From the IMG/VR virus record IMGVR_UViG_3300049825_000344, positions 1-22,421 of that record: a stretch of 22,421 bases of DNA; one strand, given 5' to 3'. The translations under genes and the position numbers were made by a program. Each line of letters opens with the position of its first letter. Position 1 is the stretch's first letter. This DNA comes from a virus. This document shows, one piece after another, positions 11,753 through 20,297 of the stretch. Below the pieces are notes generated by a model. The model was not told the origin of the DNA. It was given only the letters and a program-made list of their open reading frames with translations, and searched no databases.

Positions 11753-14742
11753 TACATAATCTTCCGTACATATTCTTGTGTCTCAGCAGGGAGGTAAGGA
11801 TTTCCTGCTGCGTATTGGTCTGCCCTGCCCGGTCCTGCATTATAAGCGATAAGCGCCTTTTCTACATTGCCGTCGTATCTCTCAAGCATATTTTCGAGAT
11901 AAGCAATACCTATGATTTTGTTATAGTCAGGATCATTTTTATAGGCATATTCATCCCAAGGTATTCCTGCCATTTTTGCAGCTTCTGGGGCCGTTGTAGG
12001 CATAACCTGCATGACGCCAATAGCACCAGCAGATGAGGTCAAAGGCTGTCCATTTGCGTCAAATTGCTGCCCTCTGCTCTCTTGATGAGATAGTCGGTCA
12101 ATCAAATCTGCAAATTCAGGCGATATGTCCTCATTCAATTGCTGCAAATGTGCAGAGTATTGACCTTGCGGGACATCCTCTGGAAAATCATCAATTGGCA
12201 GGTCTTCAACAGGAGCCTCTTCCTCAAGCTCTTGAGGCTGATCATAAGTCGATACGTCTTCTCCAAGGTCTTGCACTTGGGAAGTCTCCGGACCGCCTGT
12301 AGCACCCTGCAAAGCAATACCGCCCTGCAATTCTCTCGTGATATTGCGCAAAACGTCTTGCCCGCCCGGACCTGCCGAATTGAGAAACTTCATAGCCCGT
12401 GCAATTGATGTAGGATTTTGTGAGAACAGCATGTCGATGATTTCAGAAGCTTGTCTATCTGGAATACGAGTAGCGCCTTGCAAAAGCCGCGTAAGCCCTG
12501 CAATCTTGGTTTGAGGCATTGTGCCGGGTGAAAGCTGCAAAAGACTCTGCATGATACGTACAGGAGGCATTGTGCCGCCGCTTGACGATTGTTCATTGAC
12601 CAAAGAACCAAGACGCCTTGCACTCTCCGAACGCAACTCTGCAATACGAGTCAAGTCACTTGCTGCGCTTAGACCGAGATTGCCTCCTAGAGCTTGCTGT
12701 ACTTGCGGATTTTCCGAAATTTGATTGAGTGCAGCAAGCGAACTATCCGGGTCTGACAAGATATCGTCTTCTACCCTGCGCGCTTGACCGAGTGCACGTC
12801 CTGCTGATCCTGCCGACGTACGATAAGCTGTATTCCGCGCTCTTTCGTCCATTGTGCTTGTTTGACGTTCTGTGCGTTGCTTTCCGCCCTCAATATTTCC
12901 GGTTTCCGTCTGCCCCCGTTGATGCCATTTTGCGCGCATCATTCGAATAGCGTCTTTGGCTTCCGGTACATTGCGGGCAAGATAATCGTCCAGATGTTCT
13001 ACTGTGTCCTTCAAAGCCAAGTCGTCGGTCGTATTATTGGATTTGTACCGTTGACGAGCTATATCGGAACGCAAATCCATGATGTTACGAACAGTCAAAG
13101 GCGCATTCTGGCGATTGAGTGACCTCGCAAAATTTCGGATCATGGCCGAAATTTCAGGGTCGCTTTCTTTCATGTAAATAGTATTGTCAGGACGTAATTC
13201 AGGAGACTGAGGAATAAGAGCGTCTACGTTTTCAGCAGCCGTCAAATCGTCAAAAGGTGCCATATAATTGCGTGCTTCGGTATTACGAAGTTCAACTGCA
13301 TCGCCGGGATTGCGAGAGGCACCTTGTACAAGCGTTTCATCTGCTGCACGACGTTCTGCTCTTGCAGCAAGTGCGGCAGCTTCATCAGGATTTAGTGAAC
13401 TTAGATACGGCTCTTTTGACATATTCTGATCAAAAGAAGACCAAATTTCATTGCGTGAAGTCGCCAAGTCTCGAAGCATATTATCTTCGATTGGCTTTGT
13501 CGCACGGCGCGTAATGCCTTCCACTTGTGCAGCAGTCGCACCTACCGAATCATTGACGCCTCGACGCACGGTAGAAGCTAGTTGCTCTTGGGAATCCCCG
13601 GACATTCTAGCGATTGCATCCGAAAAGCGCTGCCTGTCTTGGAGAGGCAAGTTTTCGTAAACAGAAGTAGGCAATCCGACTTCTTCCCTCGCTGCAACTC
13701 CTGCTGCAATTCGTCCGTCATCTTGGCGTATATAGCGCCGCAAGATGTTCTGGACAGGTTCTTTACCTATGAGATTGCGCACTCCCCGAACAGCGCCTAC
13801 GATGGCAGGGGCTGCAACTGCACCTACAAGCACCCCTGTTCCTACATCTGATCCTTCGCCAAGGGCTTGAGCGCCACCTCCTACGGCTCCTGCACCTGAA
13901 ATTTTTGCTACGTTTTGCAACTTTTGACCGCGCTGTAAAGTTGTCGCACTGGTAAAAGAATTGCCTATTTTGCGAGCGATTTGACTCCCTGAACTTGCCA
14001 GCTTTCCGGCAACTTTTGCCCCGCCTTTAGCTACCAGCCCTCCTGCTGCCCCGCCACCTATAATCTGTCCTAGAATATTGCCTGTGACGGACTGCCCAAG
14101 CTCTGCGTCTGTGTTCGCTCTGACAAGCTGCAAAGTTTCGTCATAGTCGAGATTACCTGCCTTGCCAGTATGATAAGCTGCACGAGCAATTAGGCGTTCG
14201 GGAATGCCTAGACCGCCGCGAAGAACGCCAGACTTAATCGAAGTCCCCAAATCTCCTAAAAATTCACCTCCAAAGAAATTATCTGCACGTGCGTCTTTAC
14301 GTGCCTTGACTTGATTCTGTGCAGTGGTCGTAATGAGATTTGACCGCGCCTGTCCTGCCCGTCGTGCGACTTCCTGCAAATCTCCCCGTGCTGTTGATAC
14401 TTTTGCAAGTCCAGCAATTCCGCGAACAGCTTGCATTCTCGGGTCTGTATCAAAACGGGACAGTGCTTGTTTCCGTTTTGCCGGGTCTGTGATTTGACGA
14501 GACAGCGCAGTACGAGCATTTTCATAGGCTTTCCGCGCGTCACCGGCTTGCAGGTTCTCAAAACGCTTGAGGTTGCTGTCTACACTCCCCCGGCCTTGCG
14601 GCCTAGGTGTAGCTTGTGTTGATCCTGCTGCGTCGGGAAATTGCTTCAAGACTTGCGAGCGAATTTGATCCTGTGAGGCATTTGCTGGACCTTCAATCTG
14701 ATAGGTCTTGCCATTGGGCGCGCGAATAGAATGGATAGGCAT
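11752..14742 (-). CDS. internal virion/ejection protein with lytic transglycosylase domain
   Basis: The 996-residue protein ends in a soluble lytic transglycosylase domain from about residue 872. It has the catalytic E888 in S-H-Q-E-S-R-G, then G-V-M-Q-V-M at 909-914 and A-Y-N-A-G-P at 966-971, the standard motifs. The N-terminus I-R-A-P-N-G-K-T-Y-Q-I-E-G-P-A-N recalls the short beta segment found at the start of many phage ejection proteins. Residues 180-340 include Gly/Ala-rich hydrophobic stretches that could form membrane-active helices, and the middle is helical and charged. The role resembles T7 gp16: carried in the virion, ejected with the DNA, and opening peptidoglycan locally. The domain is at the C-terminus here, unlike gp16 where it is N-terminal. 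GAGAGG is eight bases upstream of the ATG. Confidence 0.85.
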   Translation of the reverse strand: MPIHSIRAPNGKTYQIEGPANASQDQIRSQVLKQFPDAAGSTQATPRPQGRGSVDSNLKRFENLQAGDARKAYENARTALSRQITDPAKRKQALSRFDTDPRMQAVRGIAGLAKVSTARGDLQEVARRAGQARSNLITTTAQNQVKARKDARADNFFGGEFLGDLGTSIKSGVLRGGLGIPERLIARAAYHTGKAGNLDYDETLQLVRANTDAELGQSVTGNILGQIIGGGAAGGLVAKGGAKVAGKLASSGSQIARKIGNSFTSATTLQRGQKLQNVAKISGAGAVGGGAQALGEGSDVGTGVLVGAVAAPAIVGAVRGVRNLIGKEPVQNILRRYIRQDDGRIAAGVAAREEVGLPTSVYENLPLQDRQRFSDAIARMSGDSQEQLASTVRRGVNDSVGATAAQVEGITRRATKPIEDNMLRDLATSRNEIWSSFDQNMSKEPYLSSLNPDEAAALAARAERRAADETLVQGASRNPGDAVELRNTEARNYMAPFDDLTAAENVDALIPQSPELRPDNTIYMKESDPEISAMIRNFARSLNRQNAPLTVRNIMDLRSDIARQRYKSNNTTDDLALKDTVEHLDDYLARNVPEAKDAIRMMRAKWHQRGQTETGNIEGGKQRTERQTSTMDERARNTAYRTSAGSAGRALGQARRVEDDILSDPDSSLAALNQISENPQVQQALGGNLGLSAASDLTRIAELRSESARRLGSLVNEQSSSGGTMPPVRIMQSLLQLSPGTMPQTKIAGLTRLLQGATRIPDRQASEIIDMLFSQNPTSIARAMKFLNSAGPGGQDVLRNITRELQGGIALQGATGGPETSQVQDLGEDVSTYDQPQELEEEAPVEDLPIDDFPEDVPQGQYSAHLQQLNEDISPEFADLIDRLSHQESRGQQFDANGQPLTSSAGAIGVMQVMPTTAPEAAKMAGIPWDEYAYKNDPDYNKIIGIAYLENMLERYDGNVEKALIAYNAGPGRADQYAAGNPYLPAETQEYVRKIM

Positions 14743-14743
14743 A

Positions 14744-16192
14744 TTAGTTGCCTCTCACAATAGTGGCTTTACCCCAGCCGCTTGCAGCAGGTGCAGGAGA
14801 TGTTCGGCGCGGCGTTACGTTGCCGGGTTTTCCAGCCGTAGGTTGCGTATTAGATGCACCTTTCAACATTCTTCTAATTCCTGCTGTGGCAGCTTTATTG
14901 GCCTGATACGACGAGGTAGGATCAGATATGATTTTCTTATATTCTTGAAGTTCCACGTTACTATTAAGCTGCGTAGCGGTTAGTCCTAGGGCCTTTGCCA
15001 TGGATAGCAGAAGTTCAGGACGAATAGAATTTACCCGATCAAGCCGAGTCTGGTTTTGAGAACCTACCGCGCCTCCTACAGCTTGCCCTATTGCAGATGT
15101 TCCTATGCGAGCAATAATATTGCGTCCTGCACTGTTATTGGGGTTTACCGCTGCTCCTGCTTTGTTCATATCATCATACAGTTTATCTAGCTCGTTCAGG
15201 CTTGCTATCGCACCGGAATATCCCTCTTGTCTTCCTCCTTTGCTCTTTCCGGCTGCACGAGCTTCCGCTACTTCTTTTTGTGCCTGTATTCTCGTTGCAG
15301 CGATACGTTCGCGAGAAGTGGTATTCGCTGCTGCAATCTGCCCCCGCTGATTGCGTGTTTCTACAGCGCCGGGACGTTCGGAGCGTGTAATAATTGTTCG
15401 CGGCTTATTCGAGTAGGAATCGACCCCTACCATTTGACCTCCTGCATCTACAAATTTTGTAGTGCCTAAAGGTTCTTCACCTTCACCAAATGCAATAGGC
15501 GATGCTCCCCCGCGCTTGTTCAATTGATATAGTCGCGTTTTTCCGTCTGCACCACGTACTGGAATAGGCTCCATGCCATATTGACCGCCCTCTGACTGAT
15601 CAAACATGGCAGCAACGCCTTCAAGTGCATTTGGGTTTGATGCAAAAAGCTGCCCTAGTTCGGCTGCACGTTCTTCTGAAATACCGGCTTGACGTGCCAA
15701 CAGAGGCCAAGCTGTGTTGACATCGCCGCCGCCGCGCTGGATTGCTTGAAGCCCTCGAATTGCAGAGCTTGCGAGCTTATTCTGTCCCTGTGTCGCGTCG
15801 ACTTCTCCAGCACCTATCTGCTGCTCCAAAAGCTGCTTGCGCATTCCGTCAAGGTCGATCTCTCTTGAACGATCAATCTGCGCATTGTCTCGCGCCAAAC
15901 TGGCGTCAAGACTAGGCTGATAGAGCGCTTCTGCACCTCCTACGCGGGCAAATACATCTGCAATACCTCCTACGGTATCCAGCAAGGATCGACGCTGCTT
16001 AGGTGGCTGCGATTGTACTTGAGGAAGGTTCTGCGAAACATCAGGTACGTCTACTTGCAATTGAGGCATATCATAGGACTGCGAAAATCGGCCATTGGAA
16101 GACATACCTACATCATCATATTGAGGCATGATAGGAGGTGTTCCACCAAATCGACGCTGCCTAGGGCCTAAAAGCTGTTCGAGAATATTCAT
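14744..16192 (-). CDS. putative virion ejection protein (482 aa)
   Basis: I do not recognise a catalytic domain. The 482 residues are Gln-, Ala- and Gly-rich. The disordered N-terminus (1-75) has many Pro/Gln residues, a helical region at about 75-190 is followed by a beta-looking segment near 200-265, and long charged helices run at about 275-335. The tail is basic and Pro-rich. Composition, size and position between a gp14-like small protein and the transglycosylase match podovirus internal or ejection proteins such as P22 gp20 or T7 gp15; this is by analogy, not by recognised homology. The ATG overlaps the preceding stop as TAATG, with GAGG in the end of that gene. Confidence 0.65.
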   Translation of the reverse strand: MNILEQLLGPRQRRFGGTPPIMPQYDDVGMSSNGRFSQSYDMPQLQVDVPDVSQNLPQVQSQPPKQRRSLLDTVGGIADVFARVGGAEALYQPSLDASLARDNAQIDRSREIDLDGMRKQLLEQQIGAGEVDATQGQNKLASSAIRGLQAIQRGGGDVNTAWPLLARQAGISEERAAELGQLFASNPNALEGVAAMFDQSEGGQYGMEPIPVRGADGKTRLYQLNKRGGASPIAFGEGEEPLGTTKFVDAGGQMVGVDSYSNKPRTIITRSERPGAVETRNQRGQIAAANTTSRERIAATRIQAQKEVAEARAAGKSKGGRQEGYSGAIASLNELDKLYDDMNKAGAAVNPNNSAGRNIIARIGTSAIGQAVGGAVGSQNQTRLDRVNSIRPELLLSMAKALGLTATQLNSNVELQEYKKIISDPTSSYQANKAATAGIRRMLKGASNTQPTAGKPGNVTPRRTSPAPAASGWGKATIVRGN

Positions 16193-16878
16193 TACAGAGC
16201 CTCATAATCGACTGTAGCAAAGCCATGTTTGACAGGACCTAAAGCGTCTGGACGCAGTGCTGCAACCTCATCAGCCATAACACCTACGCGCTCCTGATCC
16301 TGTCCAATATAGCGGTATTTATATACGCCTAGTCCGTCTGGACGTTCTCCAATTTTTTCAATATCCCGTTTCAATTCGCGGTCTGAAAAGATACCCAGTT
16401 TCAATTTTGACGCAATTCCTCCAATCGCAGAACCAATAGACCCGGCAGTAGAAGGGCCGCCGCCTGTACTCTTGGATACGTTGCCTGTGTTTGCTACCAA
16501 GCCTCCTGCTTGAAGCCCTTGACCAGAAAGCCCTGAAAGCTGTTGCAGATAATTGTTGAAGAAGCCTTGATTAAGTTCAGTTCCACGCGTCTGCAAAGCC
16601 TTTGCGGTTGCTCCACTATTCAAAAGACCCGAAGCCGCCCCTTGCCCTGTAATATTTTGAGAGAGTTGACGCATAGCAGGAGCAAAACCGGCTTGACTGA
16701 GATAGTTCTGAAAACCGCCTTGCGCCTGTCCTGTGTTGCCTTGACCTGTCAAAAGTGCAGACAAAAAGTTATTGGCATTTGTTCCTTGGTTCATCATTGA
16801 ACCATAGGTCGATTTGATCAAGTCATTATTGATATTGCTTGACGATGACTTAGGAGCCTTTGGCTTTAGAAAACTCAT
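16192..16878 (-). CDS. small virion/ejection protein with S74-like C-terminal motif
   Basis: The 228-residue protein has a low-complexity Gln/Gly/Asn/Ser-rich body (1-155) like small ejection proteins. Its C-terminal segment of about 65 residues resembles the start of peptidase S74/intramolecular chaperone domains: F-S-D-R-E-L-K-R-D-I with S165 and K170, then G-V-Y-K-Y-R-Y, R-V-G-V-M-A-D-E-V and G-F-A-T-V-D-Y. In tail spikes S74 cleaves itself at the Ser of a Ser-Lys dyad. Here the segment is short, so cleavage is doubtful and it may be a domain kept for assembly. Its place just before two larger ejection proteins supports a role in the DNA ejection apparatus. AAAGG lies nine bases before the ATG, with an ATGA overlap. 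Confidence 0.75.
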   Translation of the reverse strand: MSFLKPKAPKSSSSNINNDLIKSTYGSMMNQGTNANNFLSALLTGQGNTGQAQGGFQNYLSQAGFAPAMRQLSQNITGQGAASGLLNSGATAKALQTRGTELNQGFFNNYLQQLSGLSGQGLQAGGLVANTGNVSKSTGGGPSTAGSIGSAIGGIASKLKLGIFSDRELKRDIEKIGERPDGLGVYKYRYIGQDQERVGVMADEVAALRPDALGPVKHGFATVDYEAL

Positions 16879-17285
16879 GAGTCTAAACCTTTATTTGTCC
16901 ACATTTCTTTGGAGAGTATGAATAGCTCACAAGGACCGTTTGAAGTGTCTCGAATACCTGCACTTTTTGCGCCTGTCCAGCGCATGAAGAGCTTTACGGC
17001 AGGAAGTGAATTAGGGATGAGGCCATAGAGCAATTGCGCGCCGTGCTTCTCAAACATTTGCCTGTATGCGCTCTGCACATCTGCGATACCTTGGCGCTTA
17101 CCTACTGAAAAAAGCAGATGCATTTCGTAATCGTGGTCGTGGCAGTGATCAAACAAAGCGAGATTTCCGCTATCAAAAGAGATAGGAATGTTTCCGGGCG
17201 TTTGAAGCCAGACAGCGCCTTGCAACCCTCTGTTCATTGGAGAGTTGTCTATCGCTTTTATAATGTCTGAATTGCTGAGAGCCAT
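16875..17285 (-). CDS. GNAT-like phage protein (DUF2824-type)
   Basis: The 136-residue protein has the layout of the small DUF2824/GNAT-like phage proteins found among tail and ejection genes. After a strand-rich start comes E-M-H-L-L-F-S-V-G-K-R-Q-G-I-A. Then A-Y-R-Q-M-F-E-K-H-G-A-Q-L-L-Y-G-L-I-P and A-V-K-L-F-M-R-W-T-G-A-K-S-A-G match the acceptor helix and the N-R-x-A-x-x-x-x-R-x-x-G-F region of acetyltransferases. The acetyl-CoA loop (normally R/Q-x-x-G-x-G/A) appears as G-K-R-Q-G-I-A, so activity is possible but not certain. It may modify or assemble a virion protein, or act on a host component. It follows a non-coding gap with a candidate promoter and is the first gene of the downstream ejection and lysis run. 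Confidence 0.65.
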   Translation of the reverse strand: MALSNSDIIKAIDNSPMNRGLQGAVWLQTPGNIPISFDSGNLALFDHCHDHDYEMHLLFSVGKRQGIADVQSAYRQMFEKHGAQLLYGLIPNSLPAVKLFMRWTGAKSAGIRDTSNGPCELFILSKEMWTNKGLDS

Positions 17286-17355
17286 GCGCTATGTCCAATG
17301 CCTCTCGGTTTCCTTTAGGCTCTGAAATATGCGCTTTTAGCGGGGAAACTTGATT

Positions 17356-17383
17356 TCTTTATCATGCGAAAAAACTCTGTCAA
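17356..17383 (-). promoter_or_regulatory. candidate sigma-70 promoter for the ejection/lysis genes
   Basis: On the minus strand a perfect TTGACA (17378-17383) is followed, after a 16-base spacer, by TAAAGA (17356-17361), a partial match to TATAAT. It lies in the only gap of about 100 bases in the minus-strand block (17286-17386), directly after the fibre gene stop and 70 bases before the next start. The -10 match is weak, so this is a candidate. Phage-encoded control could instead use another signal. Confidence 0.4.
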
Positions 17384-17386
17384 TAC

Positions 17387-18382
17387 TTATATTAGGGATT
17401 CATAAAATACTGATAGCAGCGGGTTTTTTGTAGGAGCGGCAGAGGCATTCCTAAAACCGTATCCGATACGTGTTGCTCTAGTAGTAAAAGAAGCAGTGGC
17501 TAAAGAAGATATCTCAAATATCCAATTTTTTCCATCTGATGAAGTGAATAAAGAGTAGGTGGATGTTGCATTATCATAGGTTATTTTAGTCCATAAATCT
17601 CGGGTAGAAAGAGTGTACGTGAAAAGAACTGCTGCTAGACTGGTTAGTGTTCCTCTATATGCATGTACTGTTGTACCTATATCTACTCCGAATACTAATA
17701 CTTTTCCGGTTGACTCTTCTTGAAGAACTACACCTGATGACCCACCTAAATTAGATCGTGTATGTCTAACCAATGCAATATGTTCAAAATCTGCCGCACC
17801 TGAGGAAGGCAAAAGTTTAGTTGTTATTCTATGAATGTTTCCATTTACTGACGGGCCATTATTGAGACTAAGCCCTACGTTTACATCATCTGCTTTAGTT
17901 ACGTTCGTAGCGTCACCGCTAAAATTAGTGAAAGTAGCGGCTAATGGCGATTGTAAGGGAGGCCAACTCCCTCCTGTTGCTGGCGCTGCCCAATTAGGAT
18001 CAGCAGCAGCCCCATTCGTCCGTAAAAACTGCCCTGCTGTTCCCGGTGCCAACGCTGCCCAAGCTGCTGCACCTCTATAAAGCACAGAGCCGCGTACCGT
18101 AGTTATTTGGTCTAAAATCTCCTGCACAAGAGCAGTTATTGTAGGGCTGTCAGTCAGATTACCTGATGGCGTTAATGCAATGCCGCTTCCTTCAATCAAA
18201 GGATGCGCAGTGAGATAATCTACGATCAATTGCGTTGCTGTCTCAGAGGTGATGCTGGCTGTTATATCAATTTGCCGCTGTTGCGCCCATCTGATGAAAT
18301 ATTGCGTAGGGCGTCCGTCAGGACCTACAATTGCAAAAGACTGTTCAAGAGGCTGTAGCTTACCTGCCATCGTCAGGATCAT
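17387..18382 (-). CDS. tail fibre-like protein
   Basis: The 331-residue protein has a short N-terminal segment (1-50). Next is a tail-fibre linker with G-S-V-L-Y-R-G, A-A-W-A-A-L-A-P-G-T-A-G-Q-F-L and N-W-A-A-P-A near residues 100-135, a motif frequent in phage fibres. A C-terminal beta-rich domain of about 170 residues has T-K-I-T-Y-D-N-A-T-S-T-Y-S and S-S-D-G-K-N-W near its end, as in lectin or carbohydrate-binding folds. It probably forms a trimeric fibre or appendage that contacts the cell surface. Two starts are possible, 18382 or 18370 (M-A-G-K); both lie inside the end of the preceding gene and neither has a strong ribosome site. Confidence 0.75.
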   Translation of the reverse strand: MILTMAGKLQPLEQSFAIVGPDGRPTQYFIRWAQQRQIDITASITSETATQLIVDYLTAHPLIEGSGIALTPSGNLTDSPTITALVQEILDQITTVRGSVLYRGAAAWAALAPGTAGQFLRTNGAAADPNWAAPATGGSWPPLQSPLAATFTNFSGDATNVTKADDVNVGLSLNNGPSVNGNIHRITTKLLPSSGAADFEHIALVRHTRSNLGGSSGVVLQEESTGKVLVFGVDIGTTVHAYRGTLTSLAAVLFTYTLSTRDLWTKITYDNATSTYSLFTSSDGKNWIFEISSLATASFTTRATRIGYGFRNASAAPTKNPLLSVFYESLI

Positions 18383-19199
18383 TCATTTCAAAACTGTCTA
18401 TACGGGCCAAGGCCCCGTCATCTACGAGCTTGAACAGTCTTCCCGGTGCTTGGATTTGGCCAAGAGAATACCATGCAATTTGAGGACTGTAGGTTCCTTC
18501 TGTAACTGTCACTGTCCCTACATCAATGAATGTATTTCCTGCATCGTCGCTTATCGAGAGATTGATGCCTGCCTCTAGATATGCAGGATCGCCCATATCC
18601 GAAGTCAGCCACGTTACATAAGCAGGAAGAACTTCACGTCCTTTCATAGGAACCTGCCCCATAGTGATACGGTCGAAATATATTTGCTGAGTTTCAGATA
18701 GATAATCGGGGTGTTCGTCAAAAGGCTGCTTAGGGTCAAGGAACCATAAAAGACCAAAATTGTCGTCTCCTACGACAACATTACTCCCATATGAATTTGC
18801 TAGAGCCTGTGCACCTTGCCAATTTATTCCTGTATTTGCGCGCCAAGTCAGTGATTCCAAATCTGCCCAATCTACCCACTGTTCAGAATATACGTCATAT
18901 ACCAAAGTCAGCCTGTCTCCCAAGCGCAGCACATAAAAATCATGTCCATCTAGGGAAAATGTCCATGCGCGCAATTTTGGATTTGACGGACGGCCTCTAT
19001 ATGCCACGAGGATTTGCGCTTGAGTGACTGAAATATCCGCTTGCTGCCGAAACGCGACGATGAATTGACTTTGTGCGGCTGCTACTCCGTCTGCTGGAAT
19101 ATTATAGGCTACAAGTGCCTGAAATTGCGTCGCCCTTAGCTGAGGTGTGTTGATACCTGTCGCTAGTATTTGACTTTGAAGAGATTGAATATCTGTCAT
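18360..19199 (-). CDS. gp10-like tail protein fragment, C-terminal propeller type
   Basis: The 279-residue protein has an N-terminal helical repeat-like stretch (1-65; Q-A-L-V-A-Y, Q-F-I-V-A-F and Q-I-L-V-A-Y recur). A beta-rich region then begins L-D-G-H-D-F-Y-V-L-R-L-G and continues L-V-Y-D-V-Y-S-E-Q-W-V-D-W, N-V-V-V-G-D-D and G-L-L-W-F-L-D. Such blades look like the C-terminal half of P22 gp10-type stabilisation proteins, in which a G-H-E-F-Y-V-L...YD...W segment follows the R-I-S...I-E block. That block ends the 418-residue gene at 20298-21554. It may therefore be the separated other half of that protein. The start is an ATGA overlap with the lectin gene, without a good ribosome site. Confidence 0.65.
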   Translation of the reverse strand: MTDIQSLQSQILATGINTPQLRATQFQALVAYNIPADGVAAAQSQFIVAFRQQADISVTQAQILVAYRGRPSNPKLRAWTFSLDGHDFYVLRLGDRLTLVYDVYSEQWVDWADLESLTWRANTGINWQGAQALANSYGSNVVVGDDNFGLLWFLDPKQPFDEHPDYLSETQQIYFDRITMGQVPMKGREVLPAYVTWLTSDMGDPAYLEAGINLSISDDAGNTFIDVGTVTVTEGTYSPQIAWYSLGQIQAPGRLFKLVDDGALARIDSFEMNDPDDGR

Positions 19200-20287
19200 A
19201 GCGTCCGGTTAAGTCGGATTCTCGCAGCATTGACTGCGTTTGGTAGCCATGCTGCTGCTGTGTCAGGATCGACTTCAAACACATCTCTCCAATAGTTTTG
19301 GGTTGTATTGATAGGCCTGTTTGCTCCTAATCCAGTCGTGGGAGTTCCAAGAGGGTCTGAAATAACGCCTACTTGCAAACTTGCGTCCCCGCCGTCTGTT
19401 TTCGCAGCCCGTACCATTGTCATAATAGCTTTTACGCTTGTCACGTCATTTGGTAGATCGCTCATAATTGCTACATAAGGTGCAGGGGGAGGATCAATAG
19501 CGGTGATATATTCAGCACCATTAGGCGGGATATTGTCCAGCAAATTGAAGCCTGTTGCGCCTGTGGAAGGTAGCCAATTCAATGACGCATCTGCTGTAGG
19601 AATGAGATTTGTAACGATTACAGACCCCAAGAAATTATTGTTCTGAGTGCCGTTCGCATCCCAAATAACTAAATCTTTGAAGAAAGTTTCAACTGCCGAA
19701 CTTGTGCCAGTAGGATCGTTTGCAATTTCGACTTGAGCAATCGTTGCGGTCCCTGTCGTCAAAGGCCAAGTATCTCCGGGTGCGGTTGTTAGTACCGTTG
19801 CCCCTTCTACGCGAACCTCTAATGTCCCCACTGTATCACTCAAGAAATATTTCATCTCTATGTGATACCAGCCTGTTGCTCCTATTACTGGATTAGTAGT
19901 TTGAGTGACGAATGAATCAGCATCGTCAAAACTTCCGACGCGAATAGCTAATCTGCCCGTCGTCGTTACGATTAGTGAATACAGTATTTCATTGAGGTTA
20001 TTTTTGAATACGAAAGGTGCGGGACGATTAAAGGGGCTTGTCGGAAGTGAGGTTAGCCAAAAGCGCCCTGCCATACCTATCGTTGTTTGGAACGTAGGCA
20101 AAGGAAAACGCAAATGTGCATAATTTCCGCCGCCGCCTCCTACTTGAGGAATGCGGAGAACCTTACCGGGCGAAACCCCATCCGGGTCATTTTCGACGGT
20201 GCAGCCATTATTGGAAATATATACGTTATTCAGCAAATTGGCTGAATTTCCGTAAATTGTGAAATTATCCATGTGAATAATAGACAT
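19196..20287 (-). CDS. virion protein with lectin-like (ConA/LamG) fold
   Basis: The 363-residue protein has a jelly-roll pattern in residues 1-220: Y-A-H-L-R-F-P-L, G-M-A-G-R-F-W, G-R-L-A-I-R-V-G and G-W-Y-H-I-E-M-K, then G-T-L-E-V-R-V-E-G and a late F-F-K-D-L-V-I-W-D. These are the strands of ConA/laminin-G-like lectin domains found in phage tail and capsid proteins. The C-terminal 130 residues contain P-Y-V-A-I-M-S-D-L-P and end W-R-D-V-F-E-V-D-P-D, seen in similar structural proteins. It probably forms a surface-binding part of the tail. It lies between two gp10-like coding parts. AGGA stands eight bases before the ATG; a second ATG five codons in is also possible. Confidence 0.72.
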   Translation of the reverse strand: MSIIHMDNFTIYGNSANLLNNVYISNNGCTVENDPDGVSPGKVLRIPQVGGGGGNYAHLRFPLPTFQTTIGMAGRFWLTSLPTSPFNRPAPFVFKNNLNEILYSLIVTTTGRLAIRVGSFDDADSFVTQTTNPVIGATGWYHIEMKYFLSDTVGTLEVRVEGATVLTTAPGDTWPLTTGTATIAQVEIANDPTGTSSAVETFFKDLVIWDANGTQNNNFLGSVIVTNLIPTADASLNWLPSTGATGFNLLDNIPPNGAEYITAIDPPPAPYVAIMSDLPNDVTSVKAIMTMVRAAKTDGGDASLQVGVISDPLGTPTTGLGANRPINTTQNYWRDVFEVDPDTAAAWLPNAVNAARIRLNRTL

Positions 20288-20297
20288 GTGCCTGATC

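Noticed and set aside
12000-16200. Many internal GGAGG/GTAGGAGG strings on the minus strand that look like ribosome sites
   Set aside because: They fall within Gly-, Val- and Ala-rich coding stretches (GGA and GTA/GCA codons) and are not followed by plausible starts in new frames.
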